Below are positions 1-6,618 of a DNA stretch of 8,990 nt, in pieces. A program made the position numbers and the translations under genes. Where the stretch lies: contig CALINF010000098.1 of NCBI GenBank assembly GCA_938045215.1, positions 1 to 8,990 of the forward strand. The letters run 5' to 3'. Origin of the DNA: an uncultured Halieaceae bacterium. GTDB taxonomy: Bacteria; Pseudomonadota; Gammaproteobacteria; Pseudomonadales; Halieaceae. Each line of letters starts with the position of its first letter. Position 1 is the first letter of the stretch. The notes under the pieces were generated by a model. It was not told the origin of the DNA and made no database searches. It was given only the letters and a program-made list of their open reading frames with translations.

Positions 1-399
1 TACCGCGCGTCTGGTGCGGGTGGTCAGCATGTTAACAAGACCGACTCGGCAGTGCGGCTAACGCACCTGCCTACCGGCATCGTGGTGGAATGCCAGGATG
101 AGCGCTCGCAGCACAAGAACCGCGCCAGAGCGATGTCGCTACTGGCGGCAAAGCTACTGTCCAGCGTTGAAGACAGGCAGGCTGCCGAGCAGGCTGAGCA
201 GCGTCGTAACCTGGTAGGGACAGGTGACCGGTCTGACCGCATCCGAACCTATAACTTCCCGCAGGGGCGTGTCACTGATCATCGCATCAACCTGACGCTG
301 TATAAGCTGGCCGAGGTCATGGAAGGTGATCTGGGCGCAATCGTGGGACCGCTGCGCCAGGAACATCAGGCTGATCTACTGGCAGCGCTGGCCGACTAA
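1..399 (+). CDS. prfA: Peptide chain release factor 1 (RF1), C-terminal part
   Basis: RF1 recognises UAA and UAG in the ribosomal A site and triggers hydrolysis of peptidyl-tRNA. Frame 1 is open from the first base to TAA at 397-399, giving the last 132 residues; the family is about 360 residues, so roughly the first 225, including the stop-codon-recognition domain, lie outside the window. The visible part begins YRASGAGGQHVN, so the catalytic GGQ is at residues 7-9 (bases 19-27). It continues with the class-I RF signatures VECQDERSQHKN, RTYNFPQGRVTDHRIN and the C-terminal QEHQADLLAAL. Release factor 1 rather than 2 is inferred from overall resemblance to E. coli RF1 and from prmC lying directly downstream. 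The glutamine of GGQ is the residue PrmC methylates. Nothing looks broken; it is partial only because the window starts inside it. Confidence 0.97.
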   Translation, partial: YRASGAGGQHVNKTDSAVRLTHLPTGIVVECQDERSQHKNRARAMSLLAAKLLSSVEDRQAAEQAEQRRNLVGTGDRSDRIRTYNFPQGRVTDHRINLTLYKLAEVMEGDLGAIVGPLRQEHQADLLAALAD

Positions 400-411
400 G
401 CCGCCAAAAAA

Positions 412-1245
412 ATGCCCACTGTTAAGGAGCTCCTGCGAGCCACAGATGTGCTTCCCGAAGATAGCGCCCGGCGTGATACCGAAGTTCTTCTCTGCCATTG
501 TCTGGGTAAGCCACGCAGTTGGTTGTATACCTGGCCAGACGCGACGGTAGAGGAACCCGTTTTGAGCATGTTCAATGCATTGCAAGACGCTCGTTTAAGT
601 GGCCAGCCCATTGCCTACCTGACAGGGGAGCGCGAATTCTGGTCGCTGACTCTCAAGGTAAACTCCCACACGCTGATACCAAGGCCCGAGACAGAAACTC
701 TGGTTGAGTGGGCCCTGGCGCTGGATCTGCCTTCACAAGCGCGGGTAGCGGACCTGGGTACGGGTTCCGGCGCTATTGCGCTGGCGCTGGCGTCCGAACG
801 ACCGGATTGGCGTGTGCTGGCCTTAGAGAGCAGCGAGTCAGCGCTCGCGGTGGCCAGAGAGAATACCCAGGCGCTGGGTCTTACTCGTGTGGAACTATTG
901 CGTTCGTCGTGGTTTGAGCGAATTGAGCAGCAAGACTTCGACCTGATAGTCAGCAATCCGCCCTATGTAAAAGAGGGTGATCCTCATCTTCTGCAAGGCG
1001 ACTTGCGATTCGAACCCACGTCTGCGCTGGTAGCGGAGCAAGGGGGCTTCGCTGATTTGCACGCGATAGTGACCGGCAGCTGTGAGTACTTGCGTGAGGG
1101 CGGTTGGCTGCTACTTGAGCATGGTTACGAGCAGGCCGCTGCATTGCGAGACCTGCTGGTGGAGAATGGTTTTTCCTGCGTGGAGTCCCGCCGCGACCTG
1201 GCAGGACATGAGCGAGTTACCGGAGGGTGCTGGCGTGCTGAGTGA
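412..1245 (+). CDS. prmC: Release factor glutamine N5-methyltransferase PrmC
   Basis: PrmC (HemK) transfers a methyl group from S-adenosylmethionine to the glutamine of the GGQ loop in RF1 and RF2, which speeds peptide release. The 277-residue product has the usual length and layout. An N-terminal helical substrate-recognition domain covers about residues 1-85. The linker motif LIPRPETE is at about 88-95, the SAM-binding motif DLGTGSGAIAL at about 114-124, and the diagnostic catalytic NPPY at 182-185. The ATG lies 12 bases after the prfA stop. It has no clear Shine-Dalgarno sequence but sits at the end of a run of seven A (406-412), so reinitiation after prfA termination is likely. The 3' end overlaps the start of moeB. 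The order prfA-prmC is a conserved bacterial pairing of substrate and modifying enzyme. Confidence 0.97.
   Translation: MPTVKELLRATDVLPEDSARRDTEVLLCHCLGKPRSWLYTWPDATVEEPVLSMFNALQDARLSGQPIAYLTGEREFWSLTLKVNSHTLIPRPETETLVEWALALDLPSQARVADLGTGSGAIALALASERPDWRVLALESSESALAVARENTQALGLTRVELLRSSWFERIEQQDFDLIVSNPPYVKEGDPHLLQGDLRFEPTSALVAEQGGFADLHAIVTGSCEYLREGGWLLLEHGYEQAAALRDLLVENGFSCVESRRDLAGHERVTGGCWRAE
1222..1227 (+). promoter_or_regulatory. Shine-Dalgarno sequence deciding the moeB start
   Basis: GGAGGG lies inside the end of prmC, seven bases before an in-frame GTG at 1235. The only nearby in-frame ATG (1208) has AGGA just one base away, too close to work well. Homologues also begin close to the residues that follow the GTG (LSDEEL). 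Confidence 0.6.
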
Positions 1246-1996
1246 TGAGGAGTTGCAGCGCTACAGCCGTCAGATACTGCTCAACGATTTCGATATCGCC
1301 GGTCAGGAGCGATTGAAGGCTGCCTCAGTGCTGGTGGTAGGTCTTGGTGGACTGGGTAGCCCGGCCGCGTTGTATCTCGGTGCTTCTGGCGTGGGGCGCT
1401 TGCTATTGGCGGATGGTGATACGGTGGAGTCGAGCAATCTACAGCGACAAATTGCCCACACTGAACACTCTTTGGGCCTGAACAAGGCCGAATCGGCAGC
1501 TGCCGCGATAAAGGCAATCAATCCGTCTGTATCGGTTGAGGTGATTGCACAGCATCTCGATGCGCAAACACTGCCTGCGCTACTGCAAACGGTAGATGTC
1601 GTTGTTGACGCGACTGACAATTATCCAGTTCGCTATGCACTTAACCGGGCCTGCCTGGACAGTGGTACACCGCTGGTATCTGGTGCGGCAGTTCGTTTGG
1701 AGGCGCAGCTTACGGTGTTTGATCCCGTCAATGGCGGGCCCTGCTATCGCTGCCTGTATCCCCAGCAGGGTGCCACGGGTGCGTTGAACTGCAGCGAGAG
1801 TGGCGTGTTAGCGCCAGTGGTTGGCGCACTGGGATCACTGCAGGCGCTGGAGGTGATCAAACTCATCGCAGGCATCGGACAACCCCTGAAGGGGCGTTTG
1901 ATGATGCTGGATCTGGCGACGAACGAGATACGCTATCTGACGTTGCATGCACGCCAAGACTGCCCTGACTGCTCTCACTTACACGCTGAAGGCTAA
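1235..1996 (+). CDS. moeB: Molybdopterin-synthase adenylyltransferase MoeB (ThiF/HesA family)
   Basis: MoeB activates the C-terminal glycine of the sulfur carrier MoaD by adenylation, using ATP, for molybdenum cofactor synthesis; close relatives (ThiF, HesA) do the same for thiamine-type carriers. From the GTG start the product has 253 residues, close to the family's roughly 250. The ATP-binding loop GLGGLGS is at 36-42, followed by NLQRQ at 68-72 and the DATDN acid patch at 125-129. Four zinc-binding cysteines occur as C170-x2-C173 and C243-x2-C246; the cysteine of LNCSESG is C186. There is no rhodanese domain, so this is MoeB/ThiF rather than MOCS3-like. The gene overlaps prmC by 11 bases with the GTG start; an ATG at 1208 would add nine residues. 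Its TAA overlaps the convergent pump gene's stop. No MoaD or ThiS lies in the window, so the partner is inferred. Confidence 0.92.
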   Translation: MLSDEELQRYSRQILLNDFDIAGQERLKAASVLVVGLGGLGSPAALYLGASGVGRLLLADGDTVESSNLQRQIAHTEHSLGLNKAESAAAAIKAINPSVSVEVIAQHLDAQTLPALLQTVDVVVDATDNYPVRYALNRACLDSGTPLVSGAAVRLEAQLTVFDPVNGGPCYRCLYPQQGATGALNCSESGVLAPVVGALGSLQALEVIKLIAGIGQPLKGRLMMLDLATNEIRYLTLHARQDCPDCSHLHAEG

Positions 1997-3417
1997 ACCT
2001 GCACAGAGTCGCCGGACTCGTCCTGCCATTTTTTTGGCGCAGGTAGTGGCTTGGCCAGTGTACGCTTAACCCGCCACACAACCATCACGCTCGCAACACC
2101 GATTCCTGCGATCATACTGCGCCAGAAACCCACAGTGCCGGCGGTTGGGTCGTCCGTGGACGCGATACCCAGCCAGTAGCCCAGTGGCAAGGTGACCAGC
2201 CAGTAGGCGATGCACATCGTCAGGAATGGAAATCGGGTGTCCTTGAACGCACGCAAACAAAAAGACGCCGCCACCTGTATTGCATCGAGCAGGATAAACA
2301 GGCCCGCGAGTCGAATTAGCGTGACGGCCATGGCCATAATCGCCGTATCGCTGGTGTAGGCTTGTACTATCAGGCTCGGAACAGTGACCAATACCACCAT
2401 GCACAACAACGCGATGGCCAGGCACAGCAAGGAGCCGCAGCGCACCGACAGAATGACGGCAGGTTTATTCTGCGCGCCAATGGCATGACCGACACGAGTA
2501 GCCATCGCCGAGCCAATGCTGATCAGCGGAATATAAACAATATCCCAGACGTTAAAAGCGATCTGGTGTGAAGCCATCGCTGTGTTGCCCATTGTTGCGA
2601 TCATGAGCGCGATCACGGAGAACACGGCAACCTCAAGGAAGAAGGTGAGCCCCATAGGGAGCCCGATCCGATTGATCTCCCGAATCAGCAGCCAGTCGGG
2701 CAGTGCGAAGCGCAGCGGGGGGAGAAACGGCTTTAGCTCTTTTGATCTGCGCATGTAGAACGCTATCAGCACAGGGCCCAGCCACATCGAGATTGCCGTT
2801 GCCCAGCCACAGCCTGCAGCACCCATTTCCGGTATCCCCCAGCGACCGTAGATGAAGGCATAGTTCAGCGGAATGTTGGCAAGGAAACCGATCACACTGG
2901 CAACTGCGAATGGGCGCATGATGCCAACGCCCTGCGTATGGCAGCGCAGCGCCTGATAAAGAGCGGCCGCGGGCATGCCAAACGCCACGGCCTGCAAGTA
3001 ACCGAGACTTTTGCTCTGGGTGTCACTATCCAGTGACAGCTGATCGAGCAGTGGGTCGATAAAGTAGCAGGCTGGGCCGGCGATGCACCCCAATGCCACG
3101 GCAAGCCACAGAGACTGAGGCAGAATGCGCCGGATGTTCTCATGATTGCCCGCCCCAAAATCCTGAGCAACGATGGCAGTGGCCCCAAGCATGACGCCAA
3201 CAAACAACAGATAGAGGGGGAGCCAGACGTTGTAACCAATAGCGATAGCGGCCAGATCGACGGCGTTGTAGTGTCCGGCCATCACTGTGTCGACAACGCC
3301 TGTTCCCATTTGCGCAAGCTGGGCGATGAGCATTGGCCAGGCGATAACCCACAGCGCAGCGGATTCCTTGAGAAGTGCAAGGATCCCCGGTTTAGTTGTT
3401 ATTTGTGAGTTCACCAT
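1993..3417 (-). CDS. norM: MATE family multidrug efflux transporter, NorM/MdtK type
   Basis: An inner-membrane antiporter of the multidrug and toxic compound extrusion family, expected to export cationic drugs and dyes in exchange for Na+ or H+. The 474-residue product is almost entirely hydrophobic with about 12 membrane segments in two homologous halves. It shows NorM signatures: VDTVMAG near 42-48, NIPLNYAFIYG at 181-191, GCGWATA at 202-208, and SFCLRAFKDTRFPF near 385-398. The acids D43, E262 and D378 fall in the contexts of the three conserved acidic residues used for cation coupling in NorM. The C-terminal tail after about residue 450 is basic and polar, hence probably cytoplasmic. The ATG at 3417-3415 has no good Shine-Dalgarno sequence. 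The substrate cannot be told from sequence. It is divergent from the DoxX-family gene, and its stop codon overlaps that of moeB. Confidence 0.93.
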   Translation of the reverse strand: MVNSQITTKPGILALLKESAALWVIAWPMLIAQLAQMGTGVVDTVMAGHYNAVDLAAIAIGYNVWLPLYLLFVGVMLGATAIVAQDFGAGNHENIRRILPQSLWLAVALGCIAGPACYFIDPLLDQLSLDSDTQSKSLGYLQAVAFGMPAAALYQALRCHTQGVGIMRPFAVASVIGFLANIPLNYAFIYGRWGIPEMGAAGCGWATAISMWLGPVLIAFYMRRSKELKPFLPPLRFALPDWLLIREINRIGLPMGLTFFLEVAVFSVIALMIATMGNTAMASHQIAFNVWDIVYIPLISIGSAMATRVGHAIGAQNKPAVILSVRCGSLLCLAIALLCMVVLVTVPSLIVQAYTSDTAIMAMAVTLIRLAGLFILLDAIQVAASFCLRAFKDTRFPFLTMCIAYWLVTLPLGYWLGIASTDDPTAGTVGFWRSMIAGIGVASVMVVWRVKRTLAKPLPAPKKWQDESGDSVQV

Positions 3418-3515
3418 AGTTTGGGCTGGATTGGCATTGTGGCTTTAGCGCCGGCACAAAACTTTTTCAGGCAGGCGCGGTCATAGTGGTACGACAAATA
3501 AGCAAGGAACACCGA
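3418..3515. promoter_or_regulatory. Divergent intergenic region between norM and the DoxX-family gene
   Basis: These 98 bases must contain the start signals for both divergent genes. I see no convincing -35/-10 pair on either strand. The only clear element is AAGGA at 3504-3508, seven bases before the ATG at 3516. That spacing selects 3516 over an upstream in-frame GTG at 3486, which has no ribosome-binding site. Confidence 0.45.
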
Positions 3516-4106
3516 ATGAACGCTTTGGCCGCGTGGTATTACAGCATACATAACGCAATCTTTCCTCGCTTGCAGCACCTGGACGGCTTGGCCCCTCTCG
3601 CTCTGAGGCTGTATCTGGTGCCTGTATTTTGGATGGCCGGGACACAAAAAATCGCCGGTATCGACAACACCATAGAGTGGTTTGGCAATCCCGATTGGGG
3701 TCTTGGCCTGCCATTTCCCACGCTGCTGGCTTATCTGGCTGCATACACCGAGGCCATCGGCGCGCTGTTACTTCTGCTTGGCCTGGCTACAAGGTGGATT
3801 TCGATTCCGCTTATTGTCACCATGCTGGTAGCCGCCTTTGCAGTGCATTGGGATAACGGATGGTATGCGATTGCCGATTCCAGTTCGCAGGATGTAGCCG
3901 TTCGCCTGGGTGCTGCCAAGGATATTCTGCGTGAGCACGGCAACTACAGTTGGCTTACCGAGAAAGGAAACTTTGTGATCCTCAATAACGGGATCGAATT
4001 TGCGATCACCTATATGCTGATGCTTTTCAGCCTGTTGTTTACCGGCGGCGGTCGCTATGTGAGCGTGGATTACTACCTCTCAAGACTCTATCCCACGTCA
4101 CGCTAG
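3516..4106 (+). CDS. DoxX family membrane protein, probably HvfX-like
   Basis: A 196-residue integral membrane protein of the DoxX superfamily with about four hydrophobic segments (roughly residues 25-45, 67-90, 94-111 and 158-176). Segment 1 carries APLALRLYLVPVFWMAGTQKI and is followed by an aromatic loop (WFGNPDWGLGLPFP, 55-68). Between segments 3 and 4 lies a long polar loop that begins HWDNGW (111-116). This pattern resembles proteins called HvfX, which accompany copper-binding RiPP maturation clusters; that subfamily call is from memory and is inference. No RiPP precursor, MNIO enzyme or HvfC-type gene is present here, so the protein is either orphaned from its cluster or has another role. 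The ATG at 3516 is chosen for its strong AAGGA site at 3504-3508. It is divergent from norM and upstream of rhlB on the same strand, with a 116-base gap that argues for separate transcription of rhlB. Confidence 0.85.
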   Translation: MNALAAWYYSIHNAIFPRLQHLDGLAPLALRLYLVPVFWMAGTQKIAGIDNTIEWFGNPDWGLGLPFPTLLAYLAAYTEAIGALLLLLGLATRWISIPLIVTMLVAAFAVHWDNGWYAIADSSSQDVAVRLGAAKDILREHGNYSWLTEKGNFVILNNGIEFAITYMLMLFSLLFTGGGRYVSVDYYLSRLYPTSR

Positions 4107-4121
4107 AATCAGGCACGCTCT

Positions 4122-4131
4122 CCAATATTGG
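4122..4131. repeat. Perfect 10-base palindrome downstream of the DoxX-family gene
   Basis: CCAATATTGG is fully self-complementary and lies 15 bases after the DoxX-family stop. It has no loop and no T-run, so it is not an intrinsic terminator. A protein-binding site is possible, but a palindrome this short may be chance. Confidence 0.4.
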
Positions 4132-4152
4132 TCAGTGGGATTCTCGCTTGTG

Positions 4153-4222
4153 GGCGATACCCCTATCGATCGCCAAAAGATGCTAGACTAGCGCGCTTTT
4201 TGACCAGTAACAGGATGATCCT
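4153..4222 (+). promoter_or_regulatory. Candidate rhlB promoter with inverted repeats and ribosome-binding site
   Basis: Upstream of the rhlB start are an inverted repeat GGCGAT (4153-4158) / ATCGCC (4169-4174) and an odd palindrome GCTAGACTAGC (4182-4192). Overlapping the palindrome is an extended -10 candidate, TGCTAGACT (4181-4189); TAGACT matches TATAAT at four of six positions. No good -35 box sits at the right distance, which fits an extended -10 promoter. AGGA at 4212-4215, seven bases before TTG 4223, is the ribosome-binding site that sets the start. The promoter call is inference; the repeats are directly visible. Confidence 0.4.
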
Positions 4223-5614
4223 TTGTTAAAGAACCTCGTAGGGCGCATTGCCAGCAAGGGCGATAACCCGCCGAAAGCTGCCAGCCCAACTACTACGCCA
4301 CAGAGTACCCCCGCCAAAAGCGTTGCCTCGGCTCGCGATTCACATGACAAGCCCGCGGGCAATAAATCACGTTCTCGTCGCCGTAACCGGAACGACAACG
4401 CCAAGAACAAGGCCGATACCTGGACGCTCGCCGATTTCCCTGTAGAGGCCGCTGAGGGCCAGACGCGGTTTCACGATCTGGGCCTGCGCGAAGAGTTGAT
4501 GCACGGGATCGCAGAGCTGGGGTTCAAGTACTGCTCACCGATTCAGGCGCAGGTGCTACCTCACACATTGCAAGGCCATGATGCGATAGGTAAAGCGCAG
4601 ACAGGCACCGGTAAAACCGCTGCGTTCCTGATCACGATGTTCAACGATATGTTGTGTAACCCGGTCGAGGGTGAGCGCTTCGTGGGAGAGCCGCGCGGAC
4701 TGGTGATAGCACCTACACGTGAACTCGTTATGCAGATTGCCGCAGACGCAGAAGACCTGGCCCGATTCAGTGGGCTCAGGGTGGTCACGCTGATCGGTGG
4801 TATGGATTACCAGAAGCAGTTAAACAGGTTGGCCAGCGAGGTTGTGGATCTCGTAGTAGCAACGCCCGGGCGCCTGTTGGACTTTATGAGCCGGCGCGAC
4901 CTCTTTCTGGATCACGTGGAAACGCTGGTGCTGGACGAGGCCGATCGTATGCTGGATATGGGCTTCATTCCACAAGTGAAGCGCATTGTTCGCGCTACAC
5001 CACGCAAGGAAGACCGCCAAACGCTGTTGTTCTCGGCTACCTTCACTCAGGACATTATCAATCTGTCGGCGCAATGGACGTATCACCCCGTCACGGTTGA
5101 GATTGAACCTGATCATGTGGCCACCGACTCGGTCGACCAAAAAGTGTATCTGGTGAGTAGTGAGCAGCGGTATCGTTTACTGAACAACCTGATACGCAGC
5201 CCTGAGGCATCCAGTGTCATCGTTTTTGCCAACCGTCGCGATCAGGTGCGCAAGCTGCACGAGCGCTTGCGCAAGGCTGGTGTATCGTGCGGCATCCTCT
5301 CTGGCGAAATCCCGCAGGGTAAGCGCACGCGTACGCTGGAGCAGTTCAAGGATGGCAGTATCAAGGTTCTCGTAGCCACCGATGTGGCGGGGCGCGGTAT
5401 CCATGTTGACGCAGTCAGTCATGTAGTGAACTACAACCTGCCTGAAGATCCTGAGGACTATGTGCATCGAATCGGTCGAACTGGCCGCGCCGGTGCTACT
5501 GGTATTTCGATCAGTTTTGCCAGTGAAGACGATGCATTCCTGCTACCCGATATCGAAAAATTACTGGGTGAACCTCTGGAATGTACGCATCCACCCAAGG
5601 AACTGCTGGCTTAA
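4223..5614 (+). CDS. rhlB: DEAD-box ATP-dependent RNA helicase RhlB
   Basis: A cytoplasmic ATP-driven RNA helicase; in gammaproteobacteria RhlB helps the RNase E degradosome unwind structured mRNA. The 463-residue protein carries the complete motif set: Q motif around YCSPIQAQ (103-110), Walker A AQTGTGKT (125-132), PTREL (164-168), TPGR (214-217), DEAD (238-241), SAT (271-273), VIVFANRR (332-339), ATDVAGRGIHVD (385-396) and HRIGRTGRAG (415-424). The first ~65 residues are a low-complexity Ala/Pro/Thr/Lys/Arg tail with a basic cluster KSRSRRRNR near 48-56, as in longer Pseudomonas-type RhlB; E. coli RhlB lacks it. The segment TLADFPVEAAEGQTRFHDL and the C-terminus ending PPKELLA also resemble Pseudomonas RhlB, which separates it from RhlE or SrmB. 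Translation starts at TTG with AGGA seven bases upstream; no in-frame ATG or GTG fits better. It ends 18 bases before the convergent cysZ stop. Confidence 0.93.
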   Translation: MLKNLVGRIASKGDNPPKAASPTTTPQSTPAKSVASARDSHDKPAGNKSRSRRRNRNDNAKNKADTWTLADFPVEAAEGQTRFHDLGLREELMHGIAELGFKYCSPIQAQVLPHTLQGHDAIGKAQTGTGKTAAFLITMFNDMLCNPVEGERFVGEPRGLVIAPTRELVMQIAADAEDLARFSGLRVVTLIGGMDYQKQLNRLASEVVDLVVATPGRLLDFMSRRDLFLDHVETLVLDEADRMLDMGFIPQVKRIVRATPRKEDRQTLLFSATFTQDIINLSAQWTYHPVTVEIEPDHVATDSVDQKVYLVSSEQRYRLLNNLIRSPEASSVIVFANRRDQVRKLHERLRKAGVSCGILSGEIPQGKRTRTLEQFKDGSIKVLVATDVAGRGIHVDAVSHVVNYNLPEDPEDYVHRIGRTGRAGATGISISFASEDDAFLLPDIEKLLGEPLECTHPPKELLA

Positions 5615-5632
5615 CTCGACCAGGCGCGTGGA

Positions 5633-6391
5633 CTAGTTGAAGTCCTCGCGCGGCACCTCTTCATACGCCAGCTCTTCCACCCAGAGGAGGGTGGCGCCGA
5701 CTACTGCCGCCGGCACCACGAAGAAGTTGACGATAGGTATGCCGGTGCACAGTGCGACCACGCCACCGAAACCCATACTGCTCAGTCGACGTCCACGCAC
5801 GGCTTCCTTAACGTCATTGAAGCTCAGTTGGTGGTTATCCATGGGATAATCGACAAACTGAATGCTCATCATCCAGGCGCCCAGCAGGAACCACAAAAAC
5901 GGCGAGATAACGTTCACGCCTGGAATAAGCGTAATCAGCAATACAAACACGGCCATGGGTACGTAGTACATCAACTTGGCGAGCTCTCTTATAACACCAC
6001 GTGGCATCGCCATCAGGGCTGCTCCTAGCCCCTCCAGTGAATCCACTGGCTTACCGGTAACCAGTTCTTCTGCCTTTTCTGCCAGTAGCGCGTTGAACGG
6101 TGAAGCAATGATCAGCGCCACGGCAGTGAACAAATAGCCCGTGATCAGGCTGACGGCTATGCCGATCAGCGGCCAGAGTATCCATGTGATGAAGTTCAGC
6201 CACTCGGGAATCCAGCCCAGCCAGCTATCAACCACCTCCGACAGATAGCTCAAGCCCAGGCCGATCAGCGAGCCGAAAATCAGAATGTTGACGATCAACG
6301 GAATGAGTACGAACAGGCGTAGTGAAGGATGTGTCAGCAGCTTGGCGCCGCGCACAAGATAGCCTGTGCCTGTCATGAGGTTGCCGTTCAT
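5633..6391 (-). CDS. cysZ: Sulfate transporter CysZ (EI24 family)
   Basis: CysZ is an inner-membrane protein that brings sulfate into the cell for assimilation to cysteine. The 252-residue product matches the family length (E. coli about 253). Long hydrophobic stretches occur at about 26-50, 65-95, 142-175 and 207-238. Family signatures visible are ASPFNALLAEKAEELVTG (96-113), the PGVNVISPFLWFLLGAW stretch (157-173), and DYPMDNHQLSF (181-191). The C-terminal MGFGGVVALCTGIPIVNFF region around 206-224 also fits. The ATG (6391-6389) shares four bases, ATGA, with the stop of the upstream CWC gene. AAGGA lies about 11 bases before it, a rather long spacing, so translational coupling probably helps. 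No cysK or other sulfur-assimilation gene lies in the window, so function rests on family resemblance. Confidence 0.92.
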   Translation of the reverse strand: MNGNLMTGTGYLVRGAKLLTHPSLRLFVLIPLIVNILIFGSLIGLGLSYLSEVVDSWLGWIPEWLNFITWILWPLIGIAVSLITGYLFTAVALIIASPFNALLAEKAEELVTGKPVDSLEGLGAALMAMPRGVIRELAKLMYYVPMAVFVLLITLIPGVNVISPFLWFLLGAWMMSIQFVDYPMDNHQLSFNDVKEAVRGRRLSSMGFGGVVALCTGIPIVNFFVVPAAVVGATLLWVEELAYEEVPREDFN

Positions 6392-6618
6392 AGCGTTGAG
6401 TTTCCTTGTTCCCTACTTTTACTGCCACCAATGCATCTGGTACACAGACACCGTGTGCCACGATCTGCCGGTGCAAGTGCGTCAAGCGCTGCTTGATCGA
6501 CCTGGGCGCTGAAACACCAGCAGGCCTCTACAGCCTTGCCGTCGGCGGCGTTGCATCGATTGTCCTGCTCACACACCGGGCAGGTGGACTCCCAAGCTTG
6601 TTTGTCGATATTTTGCAT
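6388..6618 (-). CDS. Cysteine-rich CWC family protein
   Basis: A 76-residue protein of unknown function with eight cysteines: C13, C16, C22, C33, C35, C57, C59 and C62. They form CPVC, the CWC triplet at 33-35 and CLCTRC at 57-62, the pattern of the cysteine-rich CWC family. Such spacing suggests a small metal-binding (probably zinc) fold; the metal is inference. There is no signal peptide, so it is probably cytoplasmic. Its TGA overlaps the cysZ ATG as ATGA, making it the first gene of a two-gene unit with cysZ. The ATG at 6618-6616 lacks a clear Shine-Dalgarno sequence. Its promoter is expected in the short region shared with the divergent smrA. An antisense open frame at 6406-6699 covers the same bases but has no recognisable family. 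Confidence 0.87.
   Translation of the reverse strand: MQNIDKQAWESTCPVCEQDNRCNAADGKAVEACWCFSAQVDQAALDALAPADRGTRCLCTRCIGGSKSREQGNSTL

Noticed and set aside
615..956. Minus-strand open frame of 113 codons inside prmC
   Set aside because: Lies fully antisense to a well-recognised gene; composition is Ser/Arg-rich as expected of a shadow frame in GC-rich DNA, with no recognisable motif.
1082..1234. Longer moeB starting at 1082
   Set aside because: The extra N-terminus is prmC sequence read in another frame, does not resemble any MoeB N-terminus, and has no ribosome-binding site.
2066..2425. 119-codon open frame on the same strand as norM
   Set aside because: Out-of-frame shadow of the transporter, which has full family motifs across the same bases.
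3486..3515. GTG at 3486 as start of the DoxX-family gene
   Set aside because: No ribosome-binding site, while ATG 3516 has AAGGA at ideal spacing and a fitting N-terminus.
4175..4201. AAAAG ... CTTTTT flanks as a terminator for the DoxX-family gene
   Set aside because: The T-run would be part of the stem, the inner stem is only three pairs with unequal internal loops, and the same bases fit better as the rhlB promoter region.
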